Assembly (NCBI GenBank): GCA_003254925.1
Contig: QANZ01013646.1
Location: forward strand, 45,413 to 109,412
Source of the DNA: Chamaecrista fasciculata
Lineage: Eukaryota > Streptophyta > Magnoliopsida > Fabales > Fabaceae
Direction: 5' to 3'
Length of the DNA: 64,000 nucleotides
Below are positions 13,432-24,933 of the stretch, piece by piece (the first letter of the stretch is position 1; the number at the start of each line of letters is the position of its first letter). The translations under genes were made by a program, and so were the position numbers. Below the pieces are notes generated by a model. That model did not search any database, had not been told where the DNA came from, and worked only from the letters and a program-made list of their open reading frames with translations.

Positions 13432-13756
13432 GGCCATGGCTGAAAATGGCGAAGTGGGTGACTGAGAAAGGAATCAGAAATGTGATGTGGGGTTTTTTGG
13501 GGAAGAAAGGAGAAGCATTTGTGAACATGAGAGTGAAAACCATAGTGGGTATTAGTGTTAGATGAGAGTGGGAGCTTAGAGTAATGTCATTAAATTTGAA
13601 TGCTAATCAATGAGGGTATATATAATTATTATTTTGTCTAATTGTTTTTTTTATATTTGTATTAGAGTATAGGTAATTGTAGGCGTATGAGTAGGGATAG
13701 TTTAATAATTGTAAGAGAAAATGAGATGATTTGTGGATGAGATGATGATGTGGATG

Positions 13757-14084
13757 CTATGAAGCATGAACACTCCATTGTGAAGGCGTGTCTCCGTGTC
13801 AGACATGTGTCCGTATCCGACACACGTACGATACCCACACAACACATATTCACAAGTTTCAGAATATAAAATCAAATTTTTATGACTTTGACATGACAAA
13901 CAATAGAAAATAATGACACACATGACATATATTATGAATATATATTGTAAATTTTAAAGTTTTCATCCAAATTTATAAATTTTTTATCATTTATATATAT
14001 AAACATATGTCGTGTCGTATCGTGTAATTTAGGAATTTCATGTGTCAGTATGTCCATGTCCGTGTCAGTGTTCATGCTTCATAG
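13757..14084. mobile_element. hAT-type MITE, copy 1 (328 bp)
   Basis: The terminal inverted repeat CTATGAAGCATGAACAC is matched by GTGTTCATGCTTCATAG at the other end, and both arms carry GTGTC/GACAC-rich sequence. The element is flanked by a perfect 8-bp duplication TGTGGATG (13749-13756 and 14085-14092), the hAT signature. There is no coding content. A second copy is at 32459-32804. Confidence 0.85.
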
Positions 14085-14269
14085 TGTGGATGAGATGAAG
14101 GTTTCACCAAACACTCAATCATTATTGTTCATCCAATTCTAAGATAAAATGATGTTTGAATGAGATAAATTTAGGATTGAGGGGCTCCCAAATAGGCCCG
14201 AATATATACAAATTCCACATTACATTTTAATGAGAATATTTCATACTTTACTATTTTTGAGTCTTTGTT

Positions 14270-14715
14270 ACTCAGTGTTCTTTAACTTGGTCAAACCTTT
14301 CTCTCTCCCACGATAGGCGATCCTTAACTCGATCAAGCTCATCTCTCTCCCACAATGGGAGAGCCTTGATCCAAACATGCCCATTTTCCCTATTACAACC
14401 ACGTCCCGAATTTCTCAAACTCCCACCTCTTGGACGTATGGGAACGTGGGTCTAGGCGTTCTAGCGACTTCTCCCTCCAACCTCATCTTATAAATATCTC
14501 ATTTTAGTCATCAACAAAGGTTAGTTTCTCATCTCACTTGAATTACTCTAACTCTCTCGTGGTTCTCACACTAACTTAAGCGTCAGAGTATTCTTCGCAG
14601 ACTCCTGTAAAATTCTTGTAGTCGTTCTTCATTTTATTGCTCTAGCCGTCCATCCAATTTAACTAGGTAAGGTTCTAGCCAAATTCTAATTTATCAATAT
14701 TTATCAAAAAAATAT
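14270..14715 (+). mobile_element. LTR-like retroelement fossil, copy 1
   Basis: The segment contains a TATA-like CTTATAAATAT (about 14488) followed about 90-120 bp later by a TTAAGCGTCAGAGTATTC block, the layout of the promoter and R region of plant long terminal repeats, possibly Ty3/gypsy of the Tat/Ogre lineage. It is similar over about 200 bp to 23620-23830. No internal coding region is present, so it is a degraded solo LTR or fragment; the divergence from the second copy suggests age. Confidence 0.4.
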
Positions 14716-15259
14716 AATTTTGAAAACTTTAAAGAAATTAAGAAAAAAAATTAAGATAATTGAAATTAACAAAATATATATATTTAGGTTAAATAAAAAT
14801 TGACCTGAGTTTTAAGAAATGAGCGTAGTTGAGATATTGAGTCTTTTTTTTTTTTTGGTAACTATGGTATTATAGATCCTACATCTAATAAGAATCACAC
14901 AGTATAAGAACTTAAGTGCAGCCGAGGACCACATGAAGGAGATAGAAAAATGCAAGTTGTTGAGTGCCTAGACTTTTCAAAGTCGTCCATGTGTTTAATA
15001 TTGTGAATTTGTGATACCGATTGATTTATATTAATTTGGATCTTCTATACATTATAGGTAAAGTGTAGAAAGAGAAAGAAATAAATAGAGAGAGAAAGTG
15101 GGTCATATTGATACTTTTTCTCTTTAACTTATTCCTATCTCTCGACACTACAGTACTACACCTCTAAAGTACTATAGAGGATCCAAATTAGATTTATATC
15201 TCATTCATATCCAACTCCAGTCAATCAGTTGAACCTTTTTTATTTGTTCAAGTTTCAAA

Positions 15260-15980
15260 TAGGGCTGAGCAAAACCGATTACATTCAATTCCAACCAATC
15301 CAAACCGACGAAAACCAATTAAAACCGATTAAAATTTGGATGGTTTGGGTAAGAAATGAGAGAACCAAACTTGTTTGGTTCAGTTTATTTTACAAATTGA
15401 TGGTCAACTGAACCATCCAATAATACCAAGCCTATATATTTCTATATATAAAATACTTCTATAAATAAAATACTTTCATATATAAAATGAATATATTTAT
15501 CAATCTTATTCATTGAGCCACTAATTAAGCCTCCAAATTTATTTTAGTGTTTTTAAAGTACAATGAAATTGTAAATTTATGGTGGATTTTATTATGAAAT
15601 TATGAATGTTATGAAATTTTAGATTTAAAAAATTCTCATATTTGAAATCTGATAGACTAATTGAAATAATGAATTAGAAAGTCATATATAATTATATATA
15701 CATGCATAATTGCATATACTTGACAACATATGAATGCCTATATATATTATAATTTGTATGAAATTATATATAATTTTAGGAATATGATTTTTTTTTAAAT
15801 GTACACAAAAATCGACTAACCAAACCAAACCAAACCAAACCGATCATGATCAATTTGGTTTGGTTCGGATGTCCAAAATTTTTTGAATGAATTGGATGGC
15901 TATTTCAGCCATCCAATTACATCGCTTCAATTCAAAAAAAATAAACAAACCGAGTCGAACCGAACCGATGCTCACCCCTA
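15260..15980. mobile_element. hAT-like foldback element (TAGGGSTGAGCA ends)
   Basis: TAGGGCTGAGCAAAACCG at the left is matched in inverse by CGGTGAGCA-type sequence ending CACCCCTAG at the right, and both arms hold repeated AACCAAACC / GGTTTGGTT motifs. Flanks GTTTCAAA and GTTTTCAG resemble a decayed 8-bp duplication. The AT-rich middle has no coding capacity. Confidence 0.6.
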
Positions 15981-16255
15981 GTTTTCAGATATTTGTTATT
16001 GTTTATGGGTCTTGCAGATTTTCTTTTTGGCCTGACGGTCTTGCAGATTATTGCATAAAAAAAAAACCTTGTATCTAGCATGAGTTAAATGGACATGAGC
16101 TAAGCACAAAACGATATGAGATGGAAACAGAATCCAAAGTTGTAATTCAGGCCCATCAGTTCGAAGCCTTATTTATATCTGGCATCTCTTGACCCAATTA
16201 TACCCTACTAGGCTTACATTCTTTCAAAACCCAATGCATATGACCTTTTATTTTA

Positions 16256-16267
16256 TTTTTTTGAAAA
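16256..16267 (-). repeat. Micro-insertion: A-tail stub with 20-bp direct repeats
   Basis: Twelve bases (TTTTTTTGAAAA) separate two identical 20-bp copies beginning GCATATGACC (16236-16255 and 16268-16287). On the minus strand the insert reads TTTTCAAAAAAA, the same ending as the LINE-like tail at 22283. This is the pattern of a retroposition event truncated nearly to its tail. Confidence 0.6.
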
Positions 16268-16451
16268 GCATATGACCTTTTATTTTACTTCTTTAAATTA
16301 GAGCCGATCACTTAAATAGATTAGGTTAAGTTGACTCAGTATGCAAAGAATATTTTGATTCTTTTAGAATAAAAAAATTGAAAGAACGACAATAAATAGA
16401 TTAGGTTCATTTCAATTTAACTTCTATTCTATCATAAATAGATAGTTTATT

Positions 16452-16464
16452 CTTATGAAAAAAG
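16452..16464 (+). repeat. Micro-insertion: A-tail stub with 12-bp direct repeats
   Basis: The insert CTTATGAAAAAAG is flanked by AGATAGTTTATT at 16440-16451 and again at 16465-16476. Confidence 0.5.
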
Positions 16465-19181
16465 AGATAGTTTATTTACGCTGATTTTTTAAATTTCTCC
16501 ATATCTACAATTGATAGATAGATGGGTCAACCACTCAACCCCCACTTAAACCTATTTCAATAATACTATTGCTTTGTTGTCAACTATTGTAATATATATA
16601 CCTTGTACTATCTAACTAGAAATAATCAAAAATTTTATATTCTATAGGAAATATATAAATTTTACCATGTAGATTTAGGTATGAGTTTGAATTCAAGTAA
16701 GGTGATATCCCCATTCGAATCTTAAATGTAATAATAAGTACTTATTTTTATATATAAAATTATAATAATTTAAAATTTTATGATGGAGAATATTAAATTA
16801 TAAAGATAAAATATTAAATATTTCATACATATTGAAGTATTTTAATAATATATTATTAATTATGATTTACTTTTTAATTTTTAGTAGTTATAAATAAAAA
16901 AAATAATGAAAATAAGTTTTATATTAATAAAAAATTATTTATTTAAAGGTTTTTTAGTCCGGGTTTAAGTATAGAGATTGATTTTAATATCTACTTATGT
17001 ATGAGTTCAAATTAAAAAATCATAATAGTCTAGCCATATTCTACCTGTGATTGTTCCTATATCTAACCCTCGCAACTTGCTCTTGTATTTCTCTCTGTCT
17101 ACTTTGCAAATTCATATTTAAATAAGTTAAATTTTCAAATATTTTAGCAAAATCAATAGTAATTTTGTCTATGTCTATTTTTAACTTTATTCTTTCTTTA
17201 TTCTTTTTATATGAAAGATTTGTTCCAAGTTTCAACACTAAATCGATTTAAATTTATAATGAAAATCTTTTGATCTTTTATCAAATTGATAGAGAAGTTT
17301 ATAGCATTTTCAGCTGTAAAAAAGGCTACTTTTCTTCTATCCAAAAAGTATAATAGTAATCCACTCATTGACAACACCAATTAGATATACTTTTATTTAT
17401 TTCTATAATTTGAACAATTGTTATAAGTTATTCTTATTTTGTATATTATTGGAATTGAATGATCTGATCCATCTTAAGTATCGTTTGACTTTTCATGTAA
17501 TGAGGGTTTTTTTTTTTTTAAAAGAAACTGTCACAGAAATAAAACTGAATTTTGACAAAACAAAACCAGAATCAAACATCCCCTGAAGTTTAGCATTTGG
17601 TAATAAATTACGTTTGACAAAAGAGTGAAAGAATGTCTTCGCCATTTATAGTCCACCAATCAGATGACTTTGATAATTTAATTTCAAGATGTGTTTTACT
17701 TGGTTCTCTCGAGGAAAATTACTTTTTGTATCATCTTCCCCATGCCACCCACATGGGAACTCGTATTCAAGTGCTTTCAACTTTGACCAAAGGTAAATGT
17801 GATCGATGAGTTCAAACTTCAAATATAACTGGTCTTTGCGTTCTCACTTCCCACCTTGTTACTTTGACAAACTTGAATGTTTCATGTTTGGTCAATTCCT
17901 TTCCACCCCGCCATTTTTCAAATTTAGACCCAAAAACAAAACCAGGGAAAAGATGAGGTTTTTATGTAATTTAAGCATAATTCAAACCCCCCTAATCACA
18001 TCAAATATATATAAAACATTGATGAAATCCAATTCAGTAGTGGGACTCCATGTGAGTTTTTCTACTGGGTCCCTTCAGTTCCCTATAGCCCCCAAATTCA
18101 CGGGGCCACTTCGTTTTTTCATATGTTGTAATTAGACGCTATGTTGCCCACTGTACTCTACAGTACTTATTGCTCTTCCTCCAAGTGATCGAAATAGTGA
18201 ATACTACTAAAGTACTAAATACTAGGTACTAATCTTGGTCAAGACTCGAGACTCCAGATTGAAGTTATGAAGTGTATAAAGCCCACTTTATACAACAATG
18301 AAATCCATCGTTTGCCTTTTTTTCTCTTAGCTTTACATGCTTTGCCTGGCCCTCCATCCCTACTCTCTCTCTCTCCATATCCAAATAGCCAATAAAGTAT
18401 CATTAAATAGCAAAATTGGGGTTCTACTCAGATTGTACCTTCTCTTGTCCTCATTCGTTAACAGTTATTTTGGTAGTTGGGGCATTTTCGATTGTTCCAC
18501 TATTTTTAAAAATAATAAACTTTGATTGATGGGATAAGAATGAGATTCCAGTATTCCCTTTCATTTTCCCATTCGATTTTCCATTATAGTGCTCCCCTTT
18601 TACTCACGGTGTTCGTCGAGACTCTCTGCTTTTGTGTTTGCACGTACATGTGTCGGTAATCCGATGAACAGAAGAAAGACTAAAGAGACACAATGAAAAG
18701 AGAGATTTGAGATTTTAATCTAGGAATTTGTAATTTGGTACTGTATAACATAATGTAATTTGTAGTACATTCAATATCAACTCTTCTGCACTTGTTCTCT
18801 CTCAGACACCATTAAGATTCTCCAAATGATTTGGTTCTAAGAGCAACAGGCCGAGGTTGTAATCATGAGACAGTACAGCAAATCACCAATCAAAGCAAAA
18901 ACCAGAGAAGAAAAAAAAGAAAAAGAAAAAGCCAACCAACCAAACCAAATAAAACAAAACAAATAAACAAGCCAAAAAAATCTTTGAAAAGCTAAAGAGA
19001 TAATAATTAAAGGAGGGAAGGAAATCCCATGAAAAGTAAATCCTTGAGATTCACATACATATATTACAGCAATCACCATGGATTGGAACTTTTCTTTGAC
19101 TAATTTCCCCCTCTTTCCTTTTTCTTTTCCAATTTATATATTCTTGGTTTTGTTATGTGAAATAATAGAGTCATCAGCTAG

Positions 19182-21148
19182 CTAGCAGCGAGAACCCTTT
19201 TTACAGTTGAGTGAGCCCGCACTTAGGGTTATGGTACCCACAAGAGAAGACGGCCTCGCACTCAAGCTTGAAGCCCTCGCGTAGCTAGAAGAGGCTCCAG
19301 CACCTGATGCCCTGAAAAACGCACCGTTTACCAGCAAATCCCCTTCTGACCTCCAATTCCAGTTCCTCCATTCACTTTCTGGTGCATCCTCATGCTTTGT
19401 CACCTACACATCAATTCATATTTTCCCATTCCATCACATCTACGGGGACTAAATTAAAATTTTACTACAATTTTAAGGGTTATCTTTTATATATATACCT
19501 CTTTGCTGAATCTGATATCAGGTGCAACAAATCGGTTGCCTTGGCTATTGATGGTTGGATTAGCACTTCCTCCAATAGCATACATTTCCCAATGGGTGTA
19601 GTCATTATTCACAACATGGAAATACCCCAACCTGCATCTGCACATACATATATAACACAAATGTTAGCATTGGCCCACATACTCAAAATTAACCTCATTA
19701 AATGTTGTAACCACATTCAAACTTAGCCATTTTCTCCACCCTCCTTTTTCTTTTTCTTTTTGGATTTTTGTTATTATACCTTGGCATTCTCTGGACAAGG
19801 CCTTCTCCGAAGTGATTAAAAGCTATGGTAACCTGCATATTCTTGTCTTGTGTATAGGCATCATTGTGACCCAACAACATCACCTTATCATGGTGCGTCA
19901 TGTAATTGTTTGATATAGTAATCGCAGTGGATCCATGAATCGCATCGATCAAGCCATCGTTACAGTTTGAGAGAGAGCAATGATCAACCCACACGTGGCT
20001 CCCGCCAAAAATAGACACACCATCACCGTCCGATATGGTTCTCCATCCGTAGTGCCGTGGGGAGTCTCTCACCATAGCATTCCCTCCTTGCTTGCAATCG
20101 TGGATGTGAATCCCATGGATTATGATGTTCGTCACGTACTGGATCGTAATACAGGGCCCACCGGCGATATGAACGCTCGCTCCTCGGCCGTCGATCGTCT
20201 TGAACGAGTTCATAATCAGTTCTTCCTTAAGACTAATCACCATATCGCGCGCGAAAATGATCCACAATGGTTCGTCTTGAATCACGGCGTGCCGGAGAGT
20301 TCCCGGCAGGGGAGTCACCGGATTGTCGTCGCCGGCGTCGGTGACCACGTAGATCTTGCCGTCTCTGCCTCCGATTGCGTTCTTGCCGAATCCGATAGCG
20401 CAATCGGCGAGTTTCTGCCTGTTCTTCTCCCAATTCGGATCGCACCTCCAGCAATCGTCGATCGGATTACCGGTCGAGCATGAGAGGTAACCTAAGTTCC
20501 TCCTAGCAACAGAGGCATTGATTTTCCTGGAAAAGAAAAAAACAGAGTATCACATTTTTTTTCTCACTTACCAAACAAGAAATCTCACAGTGGATGAATC
20601 GATTGCAGTTTTTTCTCACTTACAAAACAAAAAATTAAGCAGAGCAACATAATCAGTCAAATTTGTTCTCACTTAACAAACAAGAATTTCACAATGGAAG
20701 AACTAATCAGAGGAACATTACGAATCACATTTTTTCTCACTTACCAAACAAGAAATTTCACAATGATTCGCATTTTTTTCTCACTTACCAAACAAGAAAT
20801 CTCACAGTGGAGGAATCGATTGCATTTTTTCTCACTTACAAAACAAAAAAATAAGCAGAGCAACATAACGAGTCAAACTTGTTCTCACTTAACAAACAAG
20901 AATTTCACAATGGAGGAACTAGTCAGAGTAACATTACGAATCACATTTTTTCTCACTTATCAAACAAGAAATTTCACAATGAGTCGCAATTTTTTCTCAC
21001 TTACCAAACAATAAATTTCACAGTTAATGATTACTCACCTGTTTACTTCTTGAACAACAAGTTCTGGATCGTGAAGAGGAGAGGAGGAAATGATGGTTGG
21101 GATGAGAAGAGAAGAGAGGAAGACGAAGAAGAAGAAGCTTGGACTCAT
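19182..21148 (-). CDS. Secreted pectate lyase (polysaccharide lyase family 1)
   Basis: Exons on the minus strand are 21148-21039, 20526-19780, 19637-19499 and 19403-19182, giving 405 residues, normal for plant pectate lyases. The enzyme cleaves de-esterified homogalacturonan in the cell wall by calcium-dependent beta-elimination. Residues 1-23 are a signal peptide ([14 protein letters not shown] core). The conserved N-terminal block has [14 protein letters not shown] and [15 protein letters not shown]. The beta-helix core carries WVDH, the aspartate-rich calcium-binding segment (DGDGVSIFG and NDGLIDA), and the catalytic RxPxxR motif spans Arg283-Arg288 (RMPRCR), split by intron 2. The C-terminal part has [15 protein letters not shown] and ends in the usual cysteine-containing tail. 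It resembles Arabidopsis At5g48900-type lyases as I recall them. All splice sites are canonical. Intron 1 is invaded by a minisatellite (separate entry). Confidence 0.95.
20555..21022 (-). repeat. 216-bp tandem repeat inside pectate lyase intron 1
   Basis: Nine copies of CTCACTTA occur at 20563, 20615, 20668, 20736, 20780, 20831, 20884, 20952 and 20996. Copies four apart are 216-217 bp apart, so there are slightly more than two long units, each made of four related shorter monomers (about 40-70 bp). Read on the transcribed minus strand most monomers contain TTTGGTAAGTGAG or TTGTAAGTGAG, a near-perfect plant 5' splice site. The first monomer lies only about 30 bp inside the intron after the true donor AACAG/GTGAGT at 21038. 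Confidence 0.9.
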
Positions 21149-21236
21149 GCTTTTACAGAGAGAGCACGTAACGTTTTTCAGTTTTTCTGTGTGTGTTTCA
21201 GTCAGTATGTGATAAAAGCGTGAAGGAGGGAAGGGG

Positions 21237-21244
21237 TATTTATA
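21237..21244 (-). promoter_or_regulatory. TATA box of the pectate lyase gene
   Basis: On the minus strand CTTTATAAATACC gives TATAAATA about 90 bp before the start codon, a normal core promoter position. Confidence 0.6.
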
Positions 21245-21248
21245 AAGA

Positions 21249-22282
21249 ATGTGATTTGGATTAAATTAAATTAAATTAACACGTTATTTTAAAAAATAAT
21301 AAAATACATTTTTACAAAATGTTAAATTAAACACGTGGGACCCTACTGTTATGTGATTGCTGGTTTTACGGGATTCCAATTGGGTAGTTTCGAATAAAAT
21401 AAAAGTAGTTCTGGCCGTTAAACCAGCCCTGAATGATGGTAGAAAAAAAAATTATGAAAATTTTAGCGTCAAACATTTTTTTTTTTCTGTTTCGACGAAG
21501 AAATGTTAAAAATGTTCCGAAGTGGTCTATAATGGTAGTTAATTAGGTTTTATTACCTACCGTGTTAATGAATGAAAATAATTAAGTAGGTGTATTGTTA
21601 ATTAGCATGCTGGGGGTCCCATGGCCTAATATTAAGCATTGTAATTAATGGAGAGTGACTTTAACAAAAACCCCTGACTCACCAGTCACCAGTTAATTAT
21701 CTTGCATTAATCCTCGATTAAGTGTAGACATAACCAGAAAATGGACAGTTTGCTTGTTTGAGTGACTAATTAAATTAGTTTATGGGAGAGGAATTTGGTA
21801 AAAATGGTGGTGTCCAATTCGATGCAATTTCAAAGACGTATTTTGCACCAAAAATGTTTGTGCGTTTGATTTTGATTCATGAAATAGCGCGAAGTGATTG
21901 ACTTTGCTGCTATTGTGGGTCCATAAGACTTTGTCTCTTGATTAAACTTATCAAAAAGTAAAATTAAGAATACAAATTTGTAAAGGACAAACTTAAAATT
22001 AATTTCAAACTTATTTTTTAAATGATTTTATTTTATTTATGGACAGTTATAGCTAAAAAAATTCTAAAAGTAATTTATAATTTTTGAATTCGTCGTATTA
22101 AAACTTAAAATAAGAAAGATATGACCAAATTCGTTGTTCGATCATGAAATGAGCATCCTAAATTTTAGACGCGATTTTACTTTATTTGTTGAGGGTCCTA
22201 ACTAGATAGAGAATTATTCTTGAAAAGTAACATGTAACTTTATTTTTGTCAAATTTGAATTTAAAATAAGAGAAATATTATC
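21249..22282. other. Upstream region of the pectate lyase, no other gene
   Basis: AT-rich sequence with no supported coding frame; it probably contains upstream regulatory DNA of the minus-strand lyase gene. Confidence 0.5.
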
Positions 22283-22560
22283 ATTTTTTTTTTGAAAAAC
22301 ATCATACCAAATTATATTATAGAAAAGCCAAACGGCACTTACAATCAGTCAGCGAACTACAATCTAAAATCTTTCACAAAGAAAGACTAATACTAGAAAG
22401 ATCTAGACAAAACCACCACAAAGCTTGAGGGACTAATGATCTAATTTATTGAAATACAAATATAAAGAAGAGAAATAGTAAGGAGGAATTGTAATTAATA
22501 CAATCCCTCCTTAAAGATCAAAGAAGATGAAAAAGAAGATTACAGAGATAGAGAAGGAGA
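22283..22560 (-). mobile_element. Possible 5'-truncated LINE 3' end
   Basis: On the minus strand the segment ends with GTATGATGTTTTTC followed by an A-run, after a stretch reading GCCGTTTGGCTTTTC, much like the ends of plant L1-type LINEs and like the tail at 49196. No coding part is left and the 5' limit is a guess. Its tail sequence matches the stubs at 16256 and 61665. Confidence 0.4.
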
Positions 22561-22630
22561 GCGTGAGACGGTTTTCACTTTTGAGAGAAAATTTTGGATA
22601 GAAATATTATCATATTTAATAATTTGGAAC

Positions 22631-22643
22631 GCAGGCAAAAAAA
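22631..22643 (+). repeat. Micro-insertion: A-tail stub with 14-bp direct repeats
   Basis: The 13-base insert GCAGGCAAAAAAA sits between two perfect copies of TAATAATTTGGAAC (22617-22630 and 22644-22657). This is the cleanest example in the window. Confidence 0.7.
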
Positions 22644-22847
22644 TAATAATTTGGAACTAAAATCAACCAATAAGAAAACATATAGAATTAATTTAAATAT
22701 TTTAAAAAGAGAAAAGGATTCTTTAAAACCATTTTTTTTGTTATACACCAAAAATACTAATTTAAACATTACACCTCCAACCAATTTTTTCTAATGAACA
22801 TTGGATGAAATTGATGAGTAGAGTGGTGGTGAGTGAATGGGGGCTTT

Positions 22848-22993
22848 GGATCCCCTGCCGTACCGCAGGGCGTGCGGTGCGGCAGGGGCCAATGGGAGTG
22901 CGCCACGTGGCGTCACCTGCACACGTGGCGCCACGTGGTGTATTCTCATTGGCCCCTGCCGCATCGCACGCCCTACGATACGACAGGGGATCC
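22848..22993. repeat. GC-rich near-perfect hairpin with paired G-boxes
   Basis: Both ends are GGATCC and the arms of about 68 bp are inverted copies with a loop of about 10 nt. Each arm carries the G-box context CCACGTGG and the repeat GCAGGGGCCAAT. The differences between arms are transitions, mostly with C or G in the left arm and T or A in the right. It is far more GC-rich than its surroundings and is probably a small MITE; weaker inverted similarity extends outwards (GAATGG / CCATTC). No clear target duplication was found. Confidence 0.75.
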
Positions 22994-23244
22994 ATTCCCG
23001 TGAATGAGATCATTACTCATTCGTCTTGTAATGGAATATCTTCTTCGTTAAACAATGTCTTTATCTTTGATTTTGACAATCTATTAATACTCCATAGTTA
23101 TGCTACTCCTTTTCAAAAAAAATCCATTTTTAAATTCATCAAACATTCTTTATTTAAAAATGTATGTAAAGTTATTTATGGTGTGTTTGGATATGAAAAA
23201 TTTAAGAGAAAAAGAATAGTTTTTAGAAGTTGATACATCACTAT

Positions 23245-23830
23245 TTGGGCGTACGCCTAAACGGCCCTCGCACCGGGCCTCTTCTCCCCTCCACACCTTG
23301 CGAGGCGCCTCCGAGCCAATCGGGCGCCCTTTGCACATTTAGGGGCGGCCATGATCCATCCCGGGCCTTGGCGCACGTCCCCCAAATAACACGTGGTCAT
23401 CCACGACTACCTTGCTCCGCAATCCACGCCACGAGAGATCGTGGGCTACGGACTTGCTCACACCCACGATCTCCAGTTGTCTTGCGCCCGCCATGCGAAG
23501 TGACACGCAATCACCCACGATTGCCTTGCTCCGCAAATCTCGGTCTCCACCATCTCCGCTGGTGGAGATCGTGTCCAGTTACGTGGTCCGCCCCGCGCGC
23601 TGGCCACCTCTCTCCTCCCTGCTCTATAAATAGAGCCCATCTCAGCAGTTCAAGGTTAGCTACTTCTTACACTCTGAAATTCTCTTACTCTCTTATCACT
23701 CTCTTACTAACTTGAGCGTCGGAGTACACTTCGCAGGGCCCCCCTGTGAAGCTCTTGCAGGTTCTTGCTCAACTCTTGGCTCTTGCAGCCCATTCCGGTG
23801 AACTAGGTAAGTGCCAGCCATTTTCCAGTT
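23245..23830 (+). mobile_element. LTR-like retroelement fossil, copy 2
   Basis: A GC-rich block leads to CTATAAATAGAG (about 23621) and then to CTTGAGCGTCGGAGTACAC about 90 bp downstream, the typical promoter and R-region layout of a plant LTR, similar to 14488-14715. The GC-rich part also holds repeated CCACGAT/ATCGTGG motifs. No gag or pol region adjoins it, so it appears to be a solo LTR or fragment, likely of Ty3/gypsy type. Confidence 0.45.
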
Positions 23831-24417
23831 TATCAGAAGTAATATTATTATCTCAAACATATTAAATTATAAAAAGAAAACTCAATTATCTTTAAAAAGT
23901 TAATTTTCTTTTTAAAAAATACATATTGTTTATATATGTTGATTTATTTAATTATAAATATATATAATTTCAAGGAAAATAATTTAAAGATCTTTGTTTT
24001 TCTTTTGAGCTATTCAAAATATTTTTATCTCCAATTAATAAATAATAGTGATTTTTTAAAAAAATTTTACTTAATTATTAAAATATATATGGAAGATAAA
24101 TATTTATCTCAACTATCTAAGTAATAACGACATAAACTCAACGAAATCACGTTTTGGAACCAAAATGGAACTAAAGAAAACATTTTAAGATCAAAATGAA
24201 AGAAAAATAGTTTTAGGACTAAAATAAAACTCATCTCATAATTTGAAGACCACAATGAAATTTCAACCAAAGATTTAATACAAACAGACAAACAGTAAAG
24301 CTTTTTCAGAATAGCGTCTTGGATTTAAATTGGACAGTATATATGAAAAGATACGTTGTTCATATAAATAAAATTTATTTTCAATAATCATCACATTTTT
24401 TAGATAAATAATTTTTA

Positions 24418-24848
24418 GGGTAAATTACACTTTGGTACCCTGTGGTTTGACCCTATTTCACTTTGGTACCCTGTGGTTTGACCCTATTTCACTTTGGTAC
24501 CCTGTGGTATTCTCCATTAACACTTTGGTACCCTTTGGAGCTATTTTGTAATTTTAACCATGATAATTTTTACAAAAATTACATATTGACCCCAAAGAAA
24601 TTTTAAATTTTTCATTTTAGTCCCTATATAATATGTATCCAGGGATCTATTTGTAATTTTTTGAAAATTTTTTGGGGTCAATATGTAATTTTTGCAAAAT
24701 TTGTTATGGTTAAAATTACAAAATAGCTCCAAAGGGTACCAAAGTGTTAATGGAGAATACCACAGGGTACCAAAGTGTCAAGTTTCAAACCACAGGGTAT
24801 TAAAGTGAAATAGGATCAAACCACAGAGTACCAAAGTGTAATTTACCC
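24418..24848. mobile_element. MULE-type foldback MITE, family C copy 1
   Basis: It begins GGGTAAATTACACTTTGG and ends in the inverse CCAAAGTGTAATTTACCC. The left arm has a roughly 30-bp unit (CACTTTGGTACCCTGTGG) repeated three to four times and the right arm mirrors it. There is no coding content. The copies at 25764 and 26867 share the same ends. Confidence 0.75.
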
Positions 24849-24849
24849 T

Positions 24850-24933
24850 AACATGCACCCACAGTTAGGGTAAATTACACTTTGGTACTCTGTAAATTTG
24901 CAATGATGATATAACGCAAACATGCACCCACAG
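24850..24933. repeat. 15-bp direct repeat around a stub of a family C element
   Basis: AACATGCACCCACAG occurs at 24850-24864 and 24919-24933. Between them lies a lone left end of a family C element (TTAGGGTAAATTACACTT, then GGTACTCTG) and about 30 bp of other sequence. It starts one base after copy 1 ends. Confidence 0.6.

Larger units (their letters stand above)
15981..19181. other. Intergenic region downstream of the pectate lyase gene
   Basis: AT-rich DNA without a supported gene. Frames of 60-109 codons (for example 17041-17238 minus and 17806-18135 plus) have no motifs. It contains two of the micro-insertions listed separately (16256 and 16452). The part from about 18840 to 19181 is probably the 3' untranslated region of the minus-strand pectate lyase. 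Confidence 0.5.

Noticed and set aside
14838-14950. SINE on the minus strand ending in ACCATAGTTACC plus A-run
   Set aside because: The tail looks retroposon-like, but no A or B box and no target duplication could be found.
20663-21223. Repetitive proteins encoded by the plus strand opposite pectate lyase intron 1
   Set aside because: These frames are read-outs of the 216-bp intron minisatellite on the wrong strand.
23230-23715. 161-codon Pro/Arg-rich frame
   Set aside because: It lies in the GC-rich part of an LTR-like fossil and has no protein motif; GC-rich DNA gives long chance frames.
14270-23830. The two LTR-like fossils as the paired LTRs of one retroelement spanning 9 kb
   Set aside because: They are in the same orientation but well diverged, no internal retroelement region lies between them, and an intact host pectate lyase gene sits there.
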